Below, in pieces: positions 1 to 5,609 of a stretch of 5,609 bases of DNA (its first letter is position 1; the number at the start of each line of letters is the position of its first letter). The position numbers and the translations under genes are program-made. A model generated the notes under the pieces. It did no database searches. It saw only the letters and a program-made list of their open reading frames with translations, and was not told the origin of the DNA. The stretch covers positions 1-5,609 of the forward strand of contig JBKBXU010000301.1 of the NCBI GenBank assembly GCA_046313675.1, read 5' to 3'. Origin of the DNA: JBKBXU01 sp046313675. GTDB lineage: Bacteria; Bacteroidota; Bacteroidia; Cytophagales; Cytophagaceae.

Positions 1-1223
1 AATGGGTCGTATGGTGTACTTATTTTAATATAGTTTTCAGTAAACCCATGCATTAGTCCATTTTCCGGTTCAGCCTCAAAAAGTACTTTTGCCTGTGTGT
101 TTAGGTATTGCTCGTAAAAATATCTTCGTTTTTTTTCAGATAAAATTCGCAGCATGCTTGTGCGTTCATTTCGTTTGGCCTTAGGTATAACTGGTTTAAT
201 TGATAAAGCATGCGTGTTATCTCTTTCAGAGTAGGTAAAGACGTGAAGGTAGGAAACATCCAGTTCATTGAGGAAGTTATAGGTTTCCATGAAATCTTCG
301 TCAGTTTCTCCCGGAAATCCGGTAATTACATCCACTCCGATACAGCAATTAGGGATAAGTGCTTTAATTTTCGCTACGCATTCAGCGTATAGTTCCCTTT
401 GGTATCTTCTGCGCATTAGCTTCAGAATTTTATTGCAACCTGATTGAAGTGGGATATGGAAATGAGGTACAAATTTTTGTGATTGTGCCACAAATTCAAT
501 AATAGCGTTGGAAAGGAGGTTTGGTTCTATAGACGAAATTCTGAATCGCTCTATTCCCTGGATTAAATCCAGCTCTTTTATAAGGTCAAGAAAGTTTGTT
601 TCTTTATTCCCATCTATTATTCCATAATCGCCAATGTTGACACCGGTCAGGACAATTTCCTTAACATCATTGTTTACGATCTCTTTTGCCGTATTTACTA
701 TGTTGTTTATAGTGTCGCTTCTGCTTTTTCCACGTGCCTGAGGGATTGTGCAGAAAGAACACAGGTAGTCACATCCGTCCTGCACTTTTAAAAATGTCCT
801 TGTCCTGTCGTTGATTGAATACGAACAATAGTAGTCTTTGACCTCTGAAATTTTTCCTGCAAGAATTTCAGGTTTCTCCTTTTTTTCAAAAGTTCCTATT
901 AAATCCAGCAGCCTGAATTTTTCGGACGCTCCCAATACAACGTCTACGCCTTTTATTTCAATAATTTCAGCAGGTTTTAATTGGGCATAGCATCCAATAA
1001 TGGCAATAAATGCATTTGGGTTGTATTTTAATGCCTCTTTAACTATTTTTTTACACTTTTTATCAGCGTTGTCCGTTACAGAGCATGTATTTATAATATA
1101 AACATCCGTTTTTTCATGAAAGTCTACCTTTTTAAAGCCTTTTTCTTCAAAAAGCCGTGAAATGGTAGAGGATTCTGAAAAATTCAGCTTACAACCCAGT
1201 GTATAAAAGGCAACTGTTTTCAT
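1..1223 (-). CDS. mtaB: tRNA t6A37 methylthiotransferase MtaB (3' end outside window)
   Basis: This cytoplasmic radical-SAM enzyme adds a methylthio group to C2 of t6A at position 37 of tRNAs reading ANN codons, giving ms2t6A (known for the family). The frame is open from ATG 1223-1221 to the window edge: 407 codons plus two bases. The N-terminal MTTase domain (about 1-100) starts MKTVAFYTLGCKLNFSES and carries cluster-binding cysteines C11, C47 and C78. The radical-SAM domain (about 140-340) has CDYLCSFC with C151, C155 and C158, followed by TIPQARGKSRS. GCKLNFSES and the RGKSRS context fit MtaB rather than MiaB (GCQMN) or RimO (GCPKN). Family members are roughly 430-445 residues, so about 25-40 residues, the end of the TRAM RNA-binding domain, should be missing. 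This is truncation by the window, not a broken gene. No upstream gene lies on this strand. The mtaB assignment is confident; distinction from close paralogues rests on motifs remembered, not on a search. Confidence 0.93.
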   Translation of the reverse strand, partial: MKTVAFYTLGCKLNFSESSTISRLFEEKGFKKVDFHEKTDVYIINTCSVTDNADKKCKKIVKEALKYNPNAFIAIIGCYAQLKPAEIIEIKGVDVVLGASEKFRLLDLIGTFEKKEKPEILAGKISEVKDYYCSYSINDRTRTFLKVQDGCDYLCSFCTIPQARGKSRSDTINNIVNTAKEIVNNDVKEIVLTGVNIGDYGIIDGNKETNFLDLIKELDLIQGIERFRISSIEPNLLSNAIIEFVAQSQKFVPHFHIPLQSGCNKILKLMRRRYQRELYAECVAKIKALIPNCCIGVDVITGFPGETDEDFMETYNFLNELDVSYLHVFTYSERDNTHALSIKPVIPKAKRNERTSMLRILSEKKRRYFYEQYLNTQAKVLFEAEPENGLMHGFTENYIKISTPYDP

Positions 1224-1257
1224 TTTATACAAATTTACTAAAAACTCCCTTTATATT

Positions 1258-1283
1258 ATATGCTTTTGCCTGGAAAAGCATAT
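1258..1283. repeat. Perfect 10-bp inverted repeat upstream of mtaB
   Basis: ATATGCTTTT (1258-1267) and AAAAGCATAT (1274-1283) are exact reverse complements around a six-base centre, gcctgg. The repeat lies 34 bases upstream of the mtaB start codon, where an operator for that gene could sit. It could also form a hairpin in RNA. It does not resemble a terminator for a known gene here, because neither flanking gene transcribes into it from its 3' end. The repeat is certain; any regulatory role is inference. Confidence 0.6.
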
Positions 1284-1547
1284 TTATTTTAAAAATGCGC
1301 TAAATATTGGGCAGACATTAAGATGTATATGAAGTTTCTTGTAAAGTATTCATTTTCAATTACCCTGTTTATGTTTAAGGATGAAGGATGTGATTTATAA
1401 GAGTTTTTATTGTATTTATGGTAGATAGTTTGTGTTTTATGAACTTTTAGTTGAAATAAGTTTTTCTAGGTATATCATTGAAAATTTAAGTGATTTGTTG
1501 ATAAAAGTATGACTTTCGTTAAAAATAGATTAAAATTTGTATCAGGA

Positions 1548-1580
1548 TTTGCTGAATTAAATAATTTTTTTCTATTTTTA
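1548..1580 (+). promoter_or_regulatory. Candidate glnN promoter, Bacteroidota type
   Basis: TTTG (1548-1551) is followed after 21 bases by TATTTTTA (1573-1580). This matches the Bacteroidota consensus TTTG, 19-21 bases, TAnnTTTG except for the last base of the -7 box. Transcription would start near 1586, giving a leader of roughly 30 bases rich in A before the ATG, which is usual in this phylum. It rests on motif matching in AT-rich DNA only, so chance is a real alternative. I saw no clear nitrogen-regulator site. Confidence 0.38.
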
Positions 1581-1618
1581 CCTAATAATTAAAATCCATT
1601 ATCCAAAAACAATAAAAT

Positions 1619-3805
1619 ATGGCTTATTTAAGATTTAAAGCGCTTGAAACGGCTGCCAGCAGACCAGCGGTAGCTGTTGTACCACCTTCAAACGTAGTTT
1701 CCGATTACTATGGAGAGAATGTATTTGGTCTTAATGCAATGAAGAAGACTTTATCTCCCAGTGTTTACAAAAAAGTACAACAGTCTATTCAAAAAGGGGA
1801 GAAGATAGACACTACCACTGCAGAAGCTGTTGCAGCAGCCATGAAATCATGGGCAATGGAAAAAGGTGTTACTCATTATACACACTGGTTTCAGCCATTA
1901 ACAGATGGTACTGCTGAGAAGCATGATGCTTTTTTTGAGGTTGATGAAAACGGACAAGCACTTGAAAAATTCAGAGGCAGTGCTTTGGTACAACAAGAGC
2001 CAGATGCTTCTTCTTTTCCAAATGGTGGTATCAGAAATACCTTTGAAGCCAGAGGTTATACCGCCTGGGATCCTTCTTCTCCTGCTTTTATAATTAAGAG
2101 TGGAGGAAGTTCTACACTATGTATTCCAACCATCTTTGTTTCATATACCGGTGAAGCACTAGATTATAAAACTCCTTTAATTAAGGCTCTTTCTGCAGTA
2201 GACAAAGCGGCTGTTGATGTTTGCCAGTATTTTGATAAAGATGTTACTAAAGTAACAGCTTCTTTAGGTCCTGAGCAGGAGTATTTCCTTGTTGATAAGG
2301 CATTATTCCATGCAAGACCTGACCTTGTTATGGCCGGACGTACCGTTTTTGGACATTCTCCTGCCAGAGGCCAGCAGTTGGAGGATCATTATTTTGGTTC
2401 TATTCCTCCAAGAGTACACAGGTTTATGGTTGATTTTGAAATTGAAGCTTTAAAATTAGGTATTCCTGCAAGAACCCGCCACAACGAAGTTGCCCCAGCT
2501 CAGTTTGAGGTTGCTCCAACGTATGAAGAGTGTAACCTTGCTACTGATCACAACCAATTGTTAATGGATATCATGCAAAAAGTTGCTGAGAGACATGATC
2601 TTAAAGTTCTTTTTCATGAAAAACCATTTGCAGGAATCAATGGTAGTGGTAAGCATTGCAACTGGTCTTTGAGTACTAATACAGGCAAAAACCTCTTGGG
2701 GCCAAGCAGCAAGCCAAAAGAAAACCTTATTTTCCTTACCTTTTTTGTTAACGTTATTAAAGCAGTACATGACTATGCAGATCTTTTGAGAGCCTCTATT
2801 GCTTCTGCTGGTAACGACCACAGACTAGGTGCTAACGAAGCTCCTCCTGCCATCATGTCTGTATTTATCGGAAAGCAATTGACCGATGTTCTTACAGAGC
2901 TTGAGAAAAACGGAAATATCAAAATTGATAAAGGTGATAATGTTTATATGAAATTAGGTATCAGTAAAATACCTGAAATCCTTCTTGACAACACTGATAG
3001 AAACAGAACATCACCTTTTGCCTTCACGGGTAATAAGTTTGAATTCAGAGCTGTTGGTGCAGGTGCTAACATTGCAGCGCCTTTGACTGTTCTTAATACC
3101 ATTATGGCTGAGACACTTATCAAATTCAAAATGGATGTTGATAAGCAAATCAAAAAAGGTACTAAGAAAGAAGTTGCTATCATAAATGTGTTAAGAGATT
3201 ACACTGTAGCTTCCAAAAAAATCAGGTTTGAAGGTAACGGGTACTCTGATGAGTGGGTAACTGAAGCTGAAAAGAGGGGTTTGAGAAATGTGAAAACTAC
3301 TCCTGCCGCTCTTGATTTCTATTTAGCAAAACCTGTTAAAGAACTTTTTGCTAAACACAATGTACTTAATGAGCGTGAGCTTGAAGCACGTTTTGAAATT
3401 ATGTCTGAAAATTACGTTAAGAAAATTCAGATTGAAGCAAGAGTAATGGGAGATCTTGCTATTAACCATGTTATTCCTACTGCTATTGCTTATCAGAACA
3501 AGCTAATAACTAATGTAAAAGGGATGAAGGATATTGGTTTGGAAAAAGAGAGTGCAACAGTTGTTCAGGCCATCAAAGACATGTCTAAATACATCAAAAC
3601 TATTCAGACAGATGTTGAGAAAATGATTGATGCTAGAAAGAAAGCCAACAAAGTAGAAGATGCAAGGAAGAGAGCAGGTTTGTATTGCGAAGAGGTTAAG
3701 CCTTATTTTGAAACCATACGTTATGCAGTAGATAAACTTGAATTGCTTGTTGATAATGAAGATTGGCCTCTTGTTAAATACAGAGAACTACTTTTTATTA
3801 AATAA
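1619..3805 (+). CDS. glnN: Type III glutamine synthetase (GSIII)
   Basis: GlnN makes glutamine from glutamate, ammonia and ATP in the cytoplasm, the entry step of ammonia assimilation; GSIII enzymes are large-subunit dodecamers (family knowledge). The 728 residues match the usual GSIII length and are intact. The GSIII-specific N-terminal part (about 1-180) contains THYTHWFQPLTDGTAEKHD and NGGIRNTFEARGYTAWDP. The catalytic domain shows GPEQEYF (217-223), RHNEVAPAQFE (287-297), GINGSGKHCNWSL (339-351), RLGANEAPPA (402-411) and NKFEFRA (472-478). By recalled alignment to GSI, likely metal and substrate residues are E219, E221, E290, E297, H346, R402, E407, E475 and R477. A helical, lysine-rich C-terminal region (about 530-728) is typical of GSIII. 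The start is the first ATG, preceded by an A-rich leader without a Shine-Dalgarno. It is monocistronic: mtaB diverges upstream and a terminator follows 23 bases after the stop. No amt or glnB homologue is adjacent. Confidence 0.97.
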   Translation: MAYLRFKALETAASRPAVAVVPPSNVVSDYYGENVFGLNAMKKTLSPSVYKKVQQSIQKGEKIDTTTAEAVAAAMKSWAMEKGVTHYTHWFQPLTDGTAEKHDAFFEVDENGQALEKFRGSALVQQEPDASSFPNGGIRNTFEARGYTAWDPSSPAFIIKSGGSSTLCIPTIFVSYTGEALDYKTPLIKALSAVDKAAVDVCQYFDKDVTKVTASLGPEQEYFLVDKALFHARPDLVMAGRTVFGHSPARGQQLEDHYFGSIPPRVHRFMVDFEIEALKLGIPARTRHNEVAPAQFEVAPTYEECNLATDHNQLLMDIMQKVAERHDLKVLFHEKPFAGINGSGKHCNWSLSTNTGKNLLGPSSKPKENLIFLTFFVNVIKAVHDYADLLRASIASAGNDHRLGANEAPPAIMSVFIGKQLTDVLTELEKNGNIKIDKGDNVYMKLGISKIPEILLDNTDRNRTSPFAFTGNKFEFRAVGAGANIAAPLTVLNTIMAETLIKFKMDVDKQIKKGTKKEVAIINVLRDYTVASKKIRFEGNGYSDEWVTEAEKRGLRNVKTTPAALDFYLAKPVKELFAKHNVLNERELEARFEIMSENYVKKIQIEARVMGDLAINHVIPTAIAYQNKLITNVKGMKDIGLEKESATVVQAIKDMSKYIKTIQTDVEKMIDARKKANKVEDARKRAGLYCEEVKPYFETIRYAVDKLELLVDNEDWPLVKYRELLFIK

Positions 3806-3828
3806 TAGATTAGTAGAACAAATAAAAA

Positions 3829-3856
3829 GCTCTCCGTTTAACGGGGGGCTTTTTTT
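3829..3856 (+). terminator. Intrinsic terminator of glnN, overlapping the convergent CDS end
   Basis: GCTCTCCGT (3829-3837) pairs with ACGGGGGGC (3841-3849) around a TTA loop, followed by seven T (3850-3856) and preceded by five A (3824-3828). In the plus-strand RNA all nine positions pair, two of them as U-G wobbles. In the minus-strand RNA those two become A-C mismatches, so the hairpin is stronger for glnN, although the A tract allows weaker two-way action. The loop TTA is the TAA stop codon of the opposing flavoprotein gene, and the 3' arm and T tract encode its last residues, KKAPR. Confidence 0.88.
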
Positions 3857-5082
3857 ATGGATTCTGCCATAGACTTTCCTGCTAAAAACCCGGTGGACCA
3901 GGCAGCCTGGAAATTAAATCCACCTGTGACGCCATCTATGTCCAATACTTCTCCGGCAAAATAAAGCCCTGGTACTTTTTTGCTTTCCATGGTTTCCGGG
4001 TTTACATCTGCAAGGTCAATTCCTCCACAGGTAACAAATTCTTCTTTGAAGGTGGTTTTTCCTTTTACACAAAAAACACCTCTTAGTAACTCTTCAATCA
4101 GTTTATTAATGTTACGATTAGGAAGTTCTCCCCATGTCAGTTCCGAATCGATTTCGTTTAAAATGGCCATCCTTTCCCACAACCTTCTGGGGATATTTAC
4201 CACAGGATGGTTTATGACATTTCTTTTGGGAAACTCTTTACGGTAAGCAAAAAAGCAATCTCTTAATCGTTCCTCATTATATTCCGGTATCCAATTGACC
4301 ATTATATTAAACTCATAGTTTTGCTGGTTTAAATACCGGGCAGCCCAGGCAGAAAGTTTCAGTATGGCTGGGCCACTAAACCCCCAATGTGTAATCAAAA
4401 GCGGCCCCTCTTGTATAAAATCATTGTTTTGTATTTTTATTCTGGCATGCTCTACACTGATACCCTGTAATCCATTCAATCTTGAATTGGGTACGTTGAA
4501 GGTAAACAGGGAAGGGACGGGTGGGATTATAGTATGTCCCAAATTTTGCAACCATTGATATGAGTTGGTATTGGGATTTCCCCCAGTCGCAATGAGAATC
4601 CTGTCTACATGCAGTGATTCTCCACCTCTAAGCTTAATTACAAAGCTATTGTGTCCAACTTCAATGCCGCCTACTCCAAAATCAGTTAAGACTTTAATGC
4701 CATTTACTAAGGCCTCGGAAAAAAGGCAATCTACGATGGTTTGCGAATCATTGCTTTCAGGGAACATTCGATTGTCTGATTCTGTCTTCAGTAAAACTTT
4801 TCTTTTTTTAAACCAGTCAATGGTTTGAGTTACTGAGAAATGTTTGAAAACCGTTTTTAAACATTTTGCACCTCGTGGATAAAAAGAAAGTAATAACTTG
4901 GGATCGTAGCAGGCATGAGTTACATTGCATCGGCCTCCACCTGAGATTTTTACTTTGGAAAGAAGTTTGTTGTTTTTTTCGAGTAAAGAAATCTCCACAT
5001 CAGGATTATAATGGGAGCAGGTAATGGCTCCAAAAAAGCCGGCAGCTCCTCCTCCAATGATTGCAATTTTCGGCCTCGTCAT
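3838..5082 (-). CDS. FAD/NAD(P)-dependent oxidoreductase, HI0933/YhiN/BaiN family
   Basis: This is a soluble flavoprotein of the HI0933-like family (E. coli YhiN, clostridial BaiN; often labelled aminoacetone oxidase family). The physiological substrate of most members is unknown, and nothing here suggests bile-acid metabolism. From ATG 5082 it has 414 residues, normal for the family. The Rossmann FAD-binding motif IAIIGGGAAG spans 6-15, with E35 at the end of the second strand as the likely ribose-binding acid. The family signature KVKISGGGRCNVT is at 43-55. The C-terminal FAD-contacting part has VTCGGIDLADVNPETM (350-365) and GLYFAGEVLDIDGVTGGFN (372-390), then QAAWSTGFLAG (392-402). A 424-residue version from TTG 5112 is possible, but its ten extra residues precede the Rossmann strand and its TTG overlaps a likely -7 box, so I chose the ATG. 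It converges on glnN with 32 bases between the stops. No partner gene is adjacent to suggest a substrate. Confidence 0.93.
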   Translation of the reverse strand: MTRPKIAIIGGGAAGFFGAITCSHYNPDVEISLLEKNNKLLSKVKISGGGRCNVTHACYDPKLLLSFYPRGAKCLKTVFKHFSVTQTIDWFKKRKVLLKTESDNRMFPESNDSQTIVDCLFSEALVNGIKVLTDFGVGGIEVGHNSFVIKLRGGESLHVDRILIATGGNPNTNSYQWLQNLGHTIIPPVPSLFTFNVPNSRLNGLQGISVEHARIKIQNNDFIQEGPLLITHWGFSGPAILKLSAWAARYLNQQNYEFNIMVNWIPEYNEERLRDCFFAYRKEFPKRNVINHPVVNIPRRLWERMAILNEIDSELTWGELPNRNINKLIEELLRGVFCVKGKTTFKEEFVTCGGIDLADVNPETMESKKVPGLYFAGEVLDIDGVTGGFNFQAAWSTGFLAGKSMAESIKKAPR

Positions 5083-5109
5083 GGTGTGATTAAACTTTTT
5101 TGCCTGCAA

Positions 5110-5140
5110 CAAAAATAATAAAAAATAAGGTATTAGTAAA
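5110..5140 (-). promoter_or_regulatory. Candidate promoter of the flavoprotein gene
   Basis: On the minus strand TATTTTTG (5117-5110) fits the Bacteroidota -7 consensus TAnnTTTG exactly. Nineteen bases upstream is TTTA (5140-5137), three of four bases of the -33 TTTG. Transcription would begin near 5104, giving a leader of about 22 bases before ATG 5082. The G of the -7 box lies inside the alternative TTG start at 5112-5110, which argues against that start. The call is by motif only. Confidence 0.42.
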
Positions 5141-5162
5141 TTAAACTTAAGAAAGATTTTTC

Positions 5163-5195
5163 GTTGATTATTGTGATTTTTGAAGCTTAAATTTG
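5163..5195 (+). promoter_or_regulatory. Candidate promoter of the small coiled-coil ORF
   Basis: GTTG (5163-5166) is followed after 21 bases by TAAATTTG (5188-5195), an exact fit to the Bacteroidota -7 box with a three-of-four -33 element. A start near 5201 would give a leader of roughly 80 bases before ATG 5282, and would lie downstream of the TTG at 5180, excluding a longer 93-residue product. It stands back to back with the flavoprotein promoter, with 22 bases between their -33 elements. The call is by motif only. Confidence 0.38.
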
Positions 5196-5281
5196 GATTA
5201 TTTTGCGAAGTGGTCTTGGGTTGTTTCTCGGGATTTAACTATACCTCTTGTCTGGTGGTTATAATTGAAAAGTATAATGGT

Positions 5282-5461
5282 ATGGAAAATGAAGGAATAG
5301 CGAATAAAGTCCTGGAGAAAAGGAAAAAATATGATCTGAACGTGGATAGTTTGATAGAGGAAAATGAAAAACTGTTAAAAGAGCTTAAAATTCTGAAGGA
5401 GGATTTCTTTAAAAGTAAGTGGTGGACAGAATCTCTAAAGGGGGGAGCAAATGGTAAATAG
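5282..5461 (+). CDS. Small hypothetical protein with leucine-zipper-like coiled coil
   Basis: I do not recognise this 59-residue protein. It starts MENEGIANKVLEKRKK, is highly charged with many Lys and Glu, and has no signal peptide or membrane segment. Residues about 19-44 form a heptad pattern: V21, N28, L35 and F42 in one position and L24, L31 and L38 three residues on. That is the a/d layout of a short parallel coiled coil, with an Asn at a core a position as in dimeric zippers. The tail carries WW (47-48) and ends Gly- and Lys-rich. ATG 5282 is preferred to TTG 5180, because the extension is Cys-rich and unlike the rest and lies partly upstream of the candidate promoter. It has no operon partner. 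Alternatives are a remnant of an IS3-type OrfA zipper, which has a similar look but no helix-turn-helix or OrfB is present, or a chance frame. Composition favours a real peptide. Confidence 0.5.
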   Translation: MENEGIANKVLEKRKKYDLNVDSLIEENEKLLKELKILKEDFFKSKWWTESLKGGANGK

Positions 5462-5483
5462 GGCTTATTAAGTTATTATTTAT

Positions 5484-5516
5484 ATAGTATGAAAAAACTG
5501 GGCTTTTTCATACTAT
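5484..5516. repeat. Perfect 13-bp inverted repeat downstream of the small ORF
   Basis: ATAGTATGAAAAA (5484-5496) and TTTTTCATACTAT (5504-5516) are exact reverse complements around the seven bases actgggc. The repeat begins 22 bases after the stop of the small ORF, so it could be its transcript end. However, the stem has only two G-C pairs and is not followed by a T tract, which is poor for a standard intrinsic terminator. A protein-binding palindrome or RNA-stabilising hairpin is equally possible. The rest of 5462-5609 shows no gene I can support. Confidence 0.6.
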
Positions 5517-5609
5517 GATATGTCTAGTTGTTGGATATTTTCATCTAAAAAGCAAGCGGGCATATTTATTTGTTGTTACATTTGTTAGTCATAGCTGGTT
5601 GAAAGATCT

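Larger units (their letters stand above)
1224..1618. other. Divergent intergenic region between mtaB and glnN
   Basis: These 395 AT-rich bases separate two divergently transcribed genes. I find no convincing coding region, tRNA or riboswitch-like structure. The longest plus-strand reading frame noted from an ATG, 1323-1400, has 25 codons and no supporting context. Two things stand out: a perfect 10-bp inverted repeat close to mtaB (1258-1283) and a Bacteroidota-type promoter candidate before glnN (1548-1580). The middle part, about 1290-1540, shows no structure I can name. On the minus strand a TAAATTTG (1237-1230) matches the Bacteroidota -7 box seven bases before the mtaB ATG, but no -33 element sits at the right distance. 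Confidence 0.7.

Noticed and set aside
210..392. 60-codon plus-strand frame
   Set aside because: It lies entirely antisense to mtaB, whose motifs are unmistakable on the other strand.
1323..1400. 25-codon hydrophobic frame (MYMKFLVKYSFS...) in the intergenic region
   Set aside because: It is short enough to be chance in AT-rich DNA and has no ribosome site or promoter.
1905..2093. 62-codon plus-strand frame within glnN
   Set aside because: It is an out-of-frame shadow of the intact glnN frame, low in complexity and Leu-rich at its end.
2561..3183. Two minus-strand frames of 86 and 79 codons opposite glnN
   Set aside because: Both are antisense to conserved GSIII catalytic motifs and show no domain or start context of their own.
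3980..4828. Three plus-strand frames of 64-88 codons opposite the flavoprotein
   Set aside because: They are antisense shadows of a conserved protein, with Pro/Ser-rich translations and no recognisable motif.
5180..5281. 34-residue N-terminal extension of the small ORF from TTG
   Set aside because: It starts at TTG, differs in composition (Cys/Phe-rich), and lies across the predicted promoter and leader.
5282..5461. IS3-family OrfA remnant
   Set aside because: The zipper region looks similar to the OrfA C terminus, but there is no helix-turn-helix, no OrfB, and no terminal inverted repeats or target duplication in view.
5515..5609. Plus-strand frame from ATG 5515 open to the window end (31 codons)
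   Set aside because: It is too short to judge, begins inside the palindrome, and shows no motif; an open frame of this length is not rare.
5604..5609. Window ends exactly on AGATCT (a BglII site)
   Set aside because: It may reflect a cloning or chance boundary and carries no biological meaning that I can support.

Overview
The window looks like an ordinary stretch of a Bacteroidota chromosome, possibly Cytophagales-like, although the rank below phylum is a guess. The evidence is an AT-rich sequence, A-rich leaders with no clear Shine-Dalgarno before the main genes, promoter-like motifs of the Bacteroidota type (TTTG, 19-21 bases, TAnnTTTG), and a type III glutamine synthetase, a form common in this phylum.

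Layout: (1) 1-1223, minus strand: mtaB, a radical-SAM tRNA methylthiotransferase whose 3' end is cut by the window edge. (2) 1224-1618: a 395-base divergent intergenic region with a perfect 10-bp inverted repeat near mtaB and a plausible glnN promoter at 1548-1580. (3) 1619-3805, plus strand: glnN, complete, 728 residues. (4) 3829-3856: a strong intrinsic terminator for glnN whose downstream half is also the last codons of the next gene. (5) 3838-5082, minus strand: a flavoprotein of the HI0933/YhiN/BaiN family, convergent with glnN. (6) 5083-5281: a divergent promoter region with one candidate promoter per strand. (7) 5282-5461, plus strand: a 59-residue unrecognised protein with a leucine-zipper-like coiled coil. 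(8) 5462-5609: no supportable gene, but a perfect 13-bp inverted repeat.

The three large genes do unrelated housekeeping jobs (tRNA modification, ammonia assimilation, a redox flavoenzyme of uncertain substrate). Their orientation (minus, plus, minus, plus) means no two share an operon, so each needs its own promoter. I see no sign of a defence system, mobile element, CRISPR array, tRNA or rRNA, and no clearly new multi-gene system. The most unusual points are the terminator shared with a coding end, the small zipper ORF with a dead-end overlapping start codon at its 3' end, and the two intergenic palindromes.
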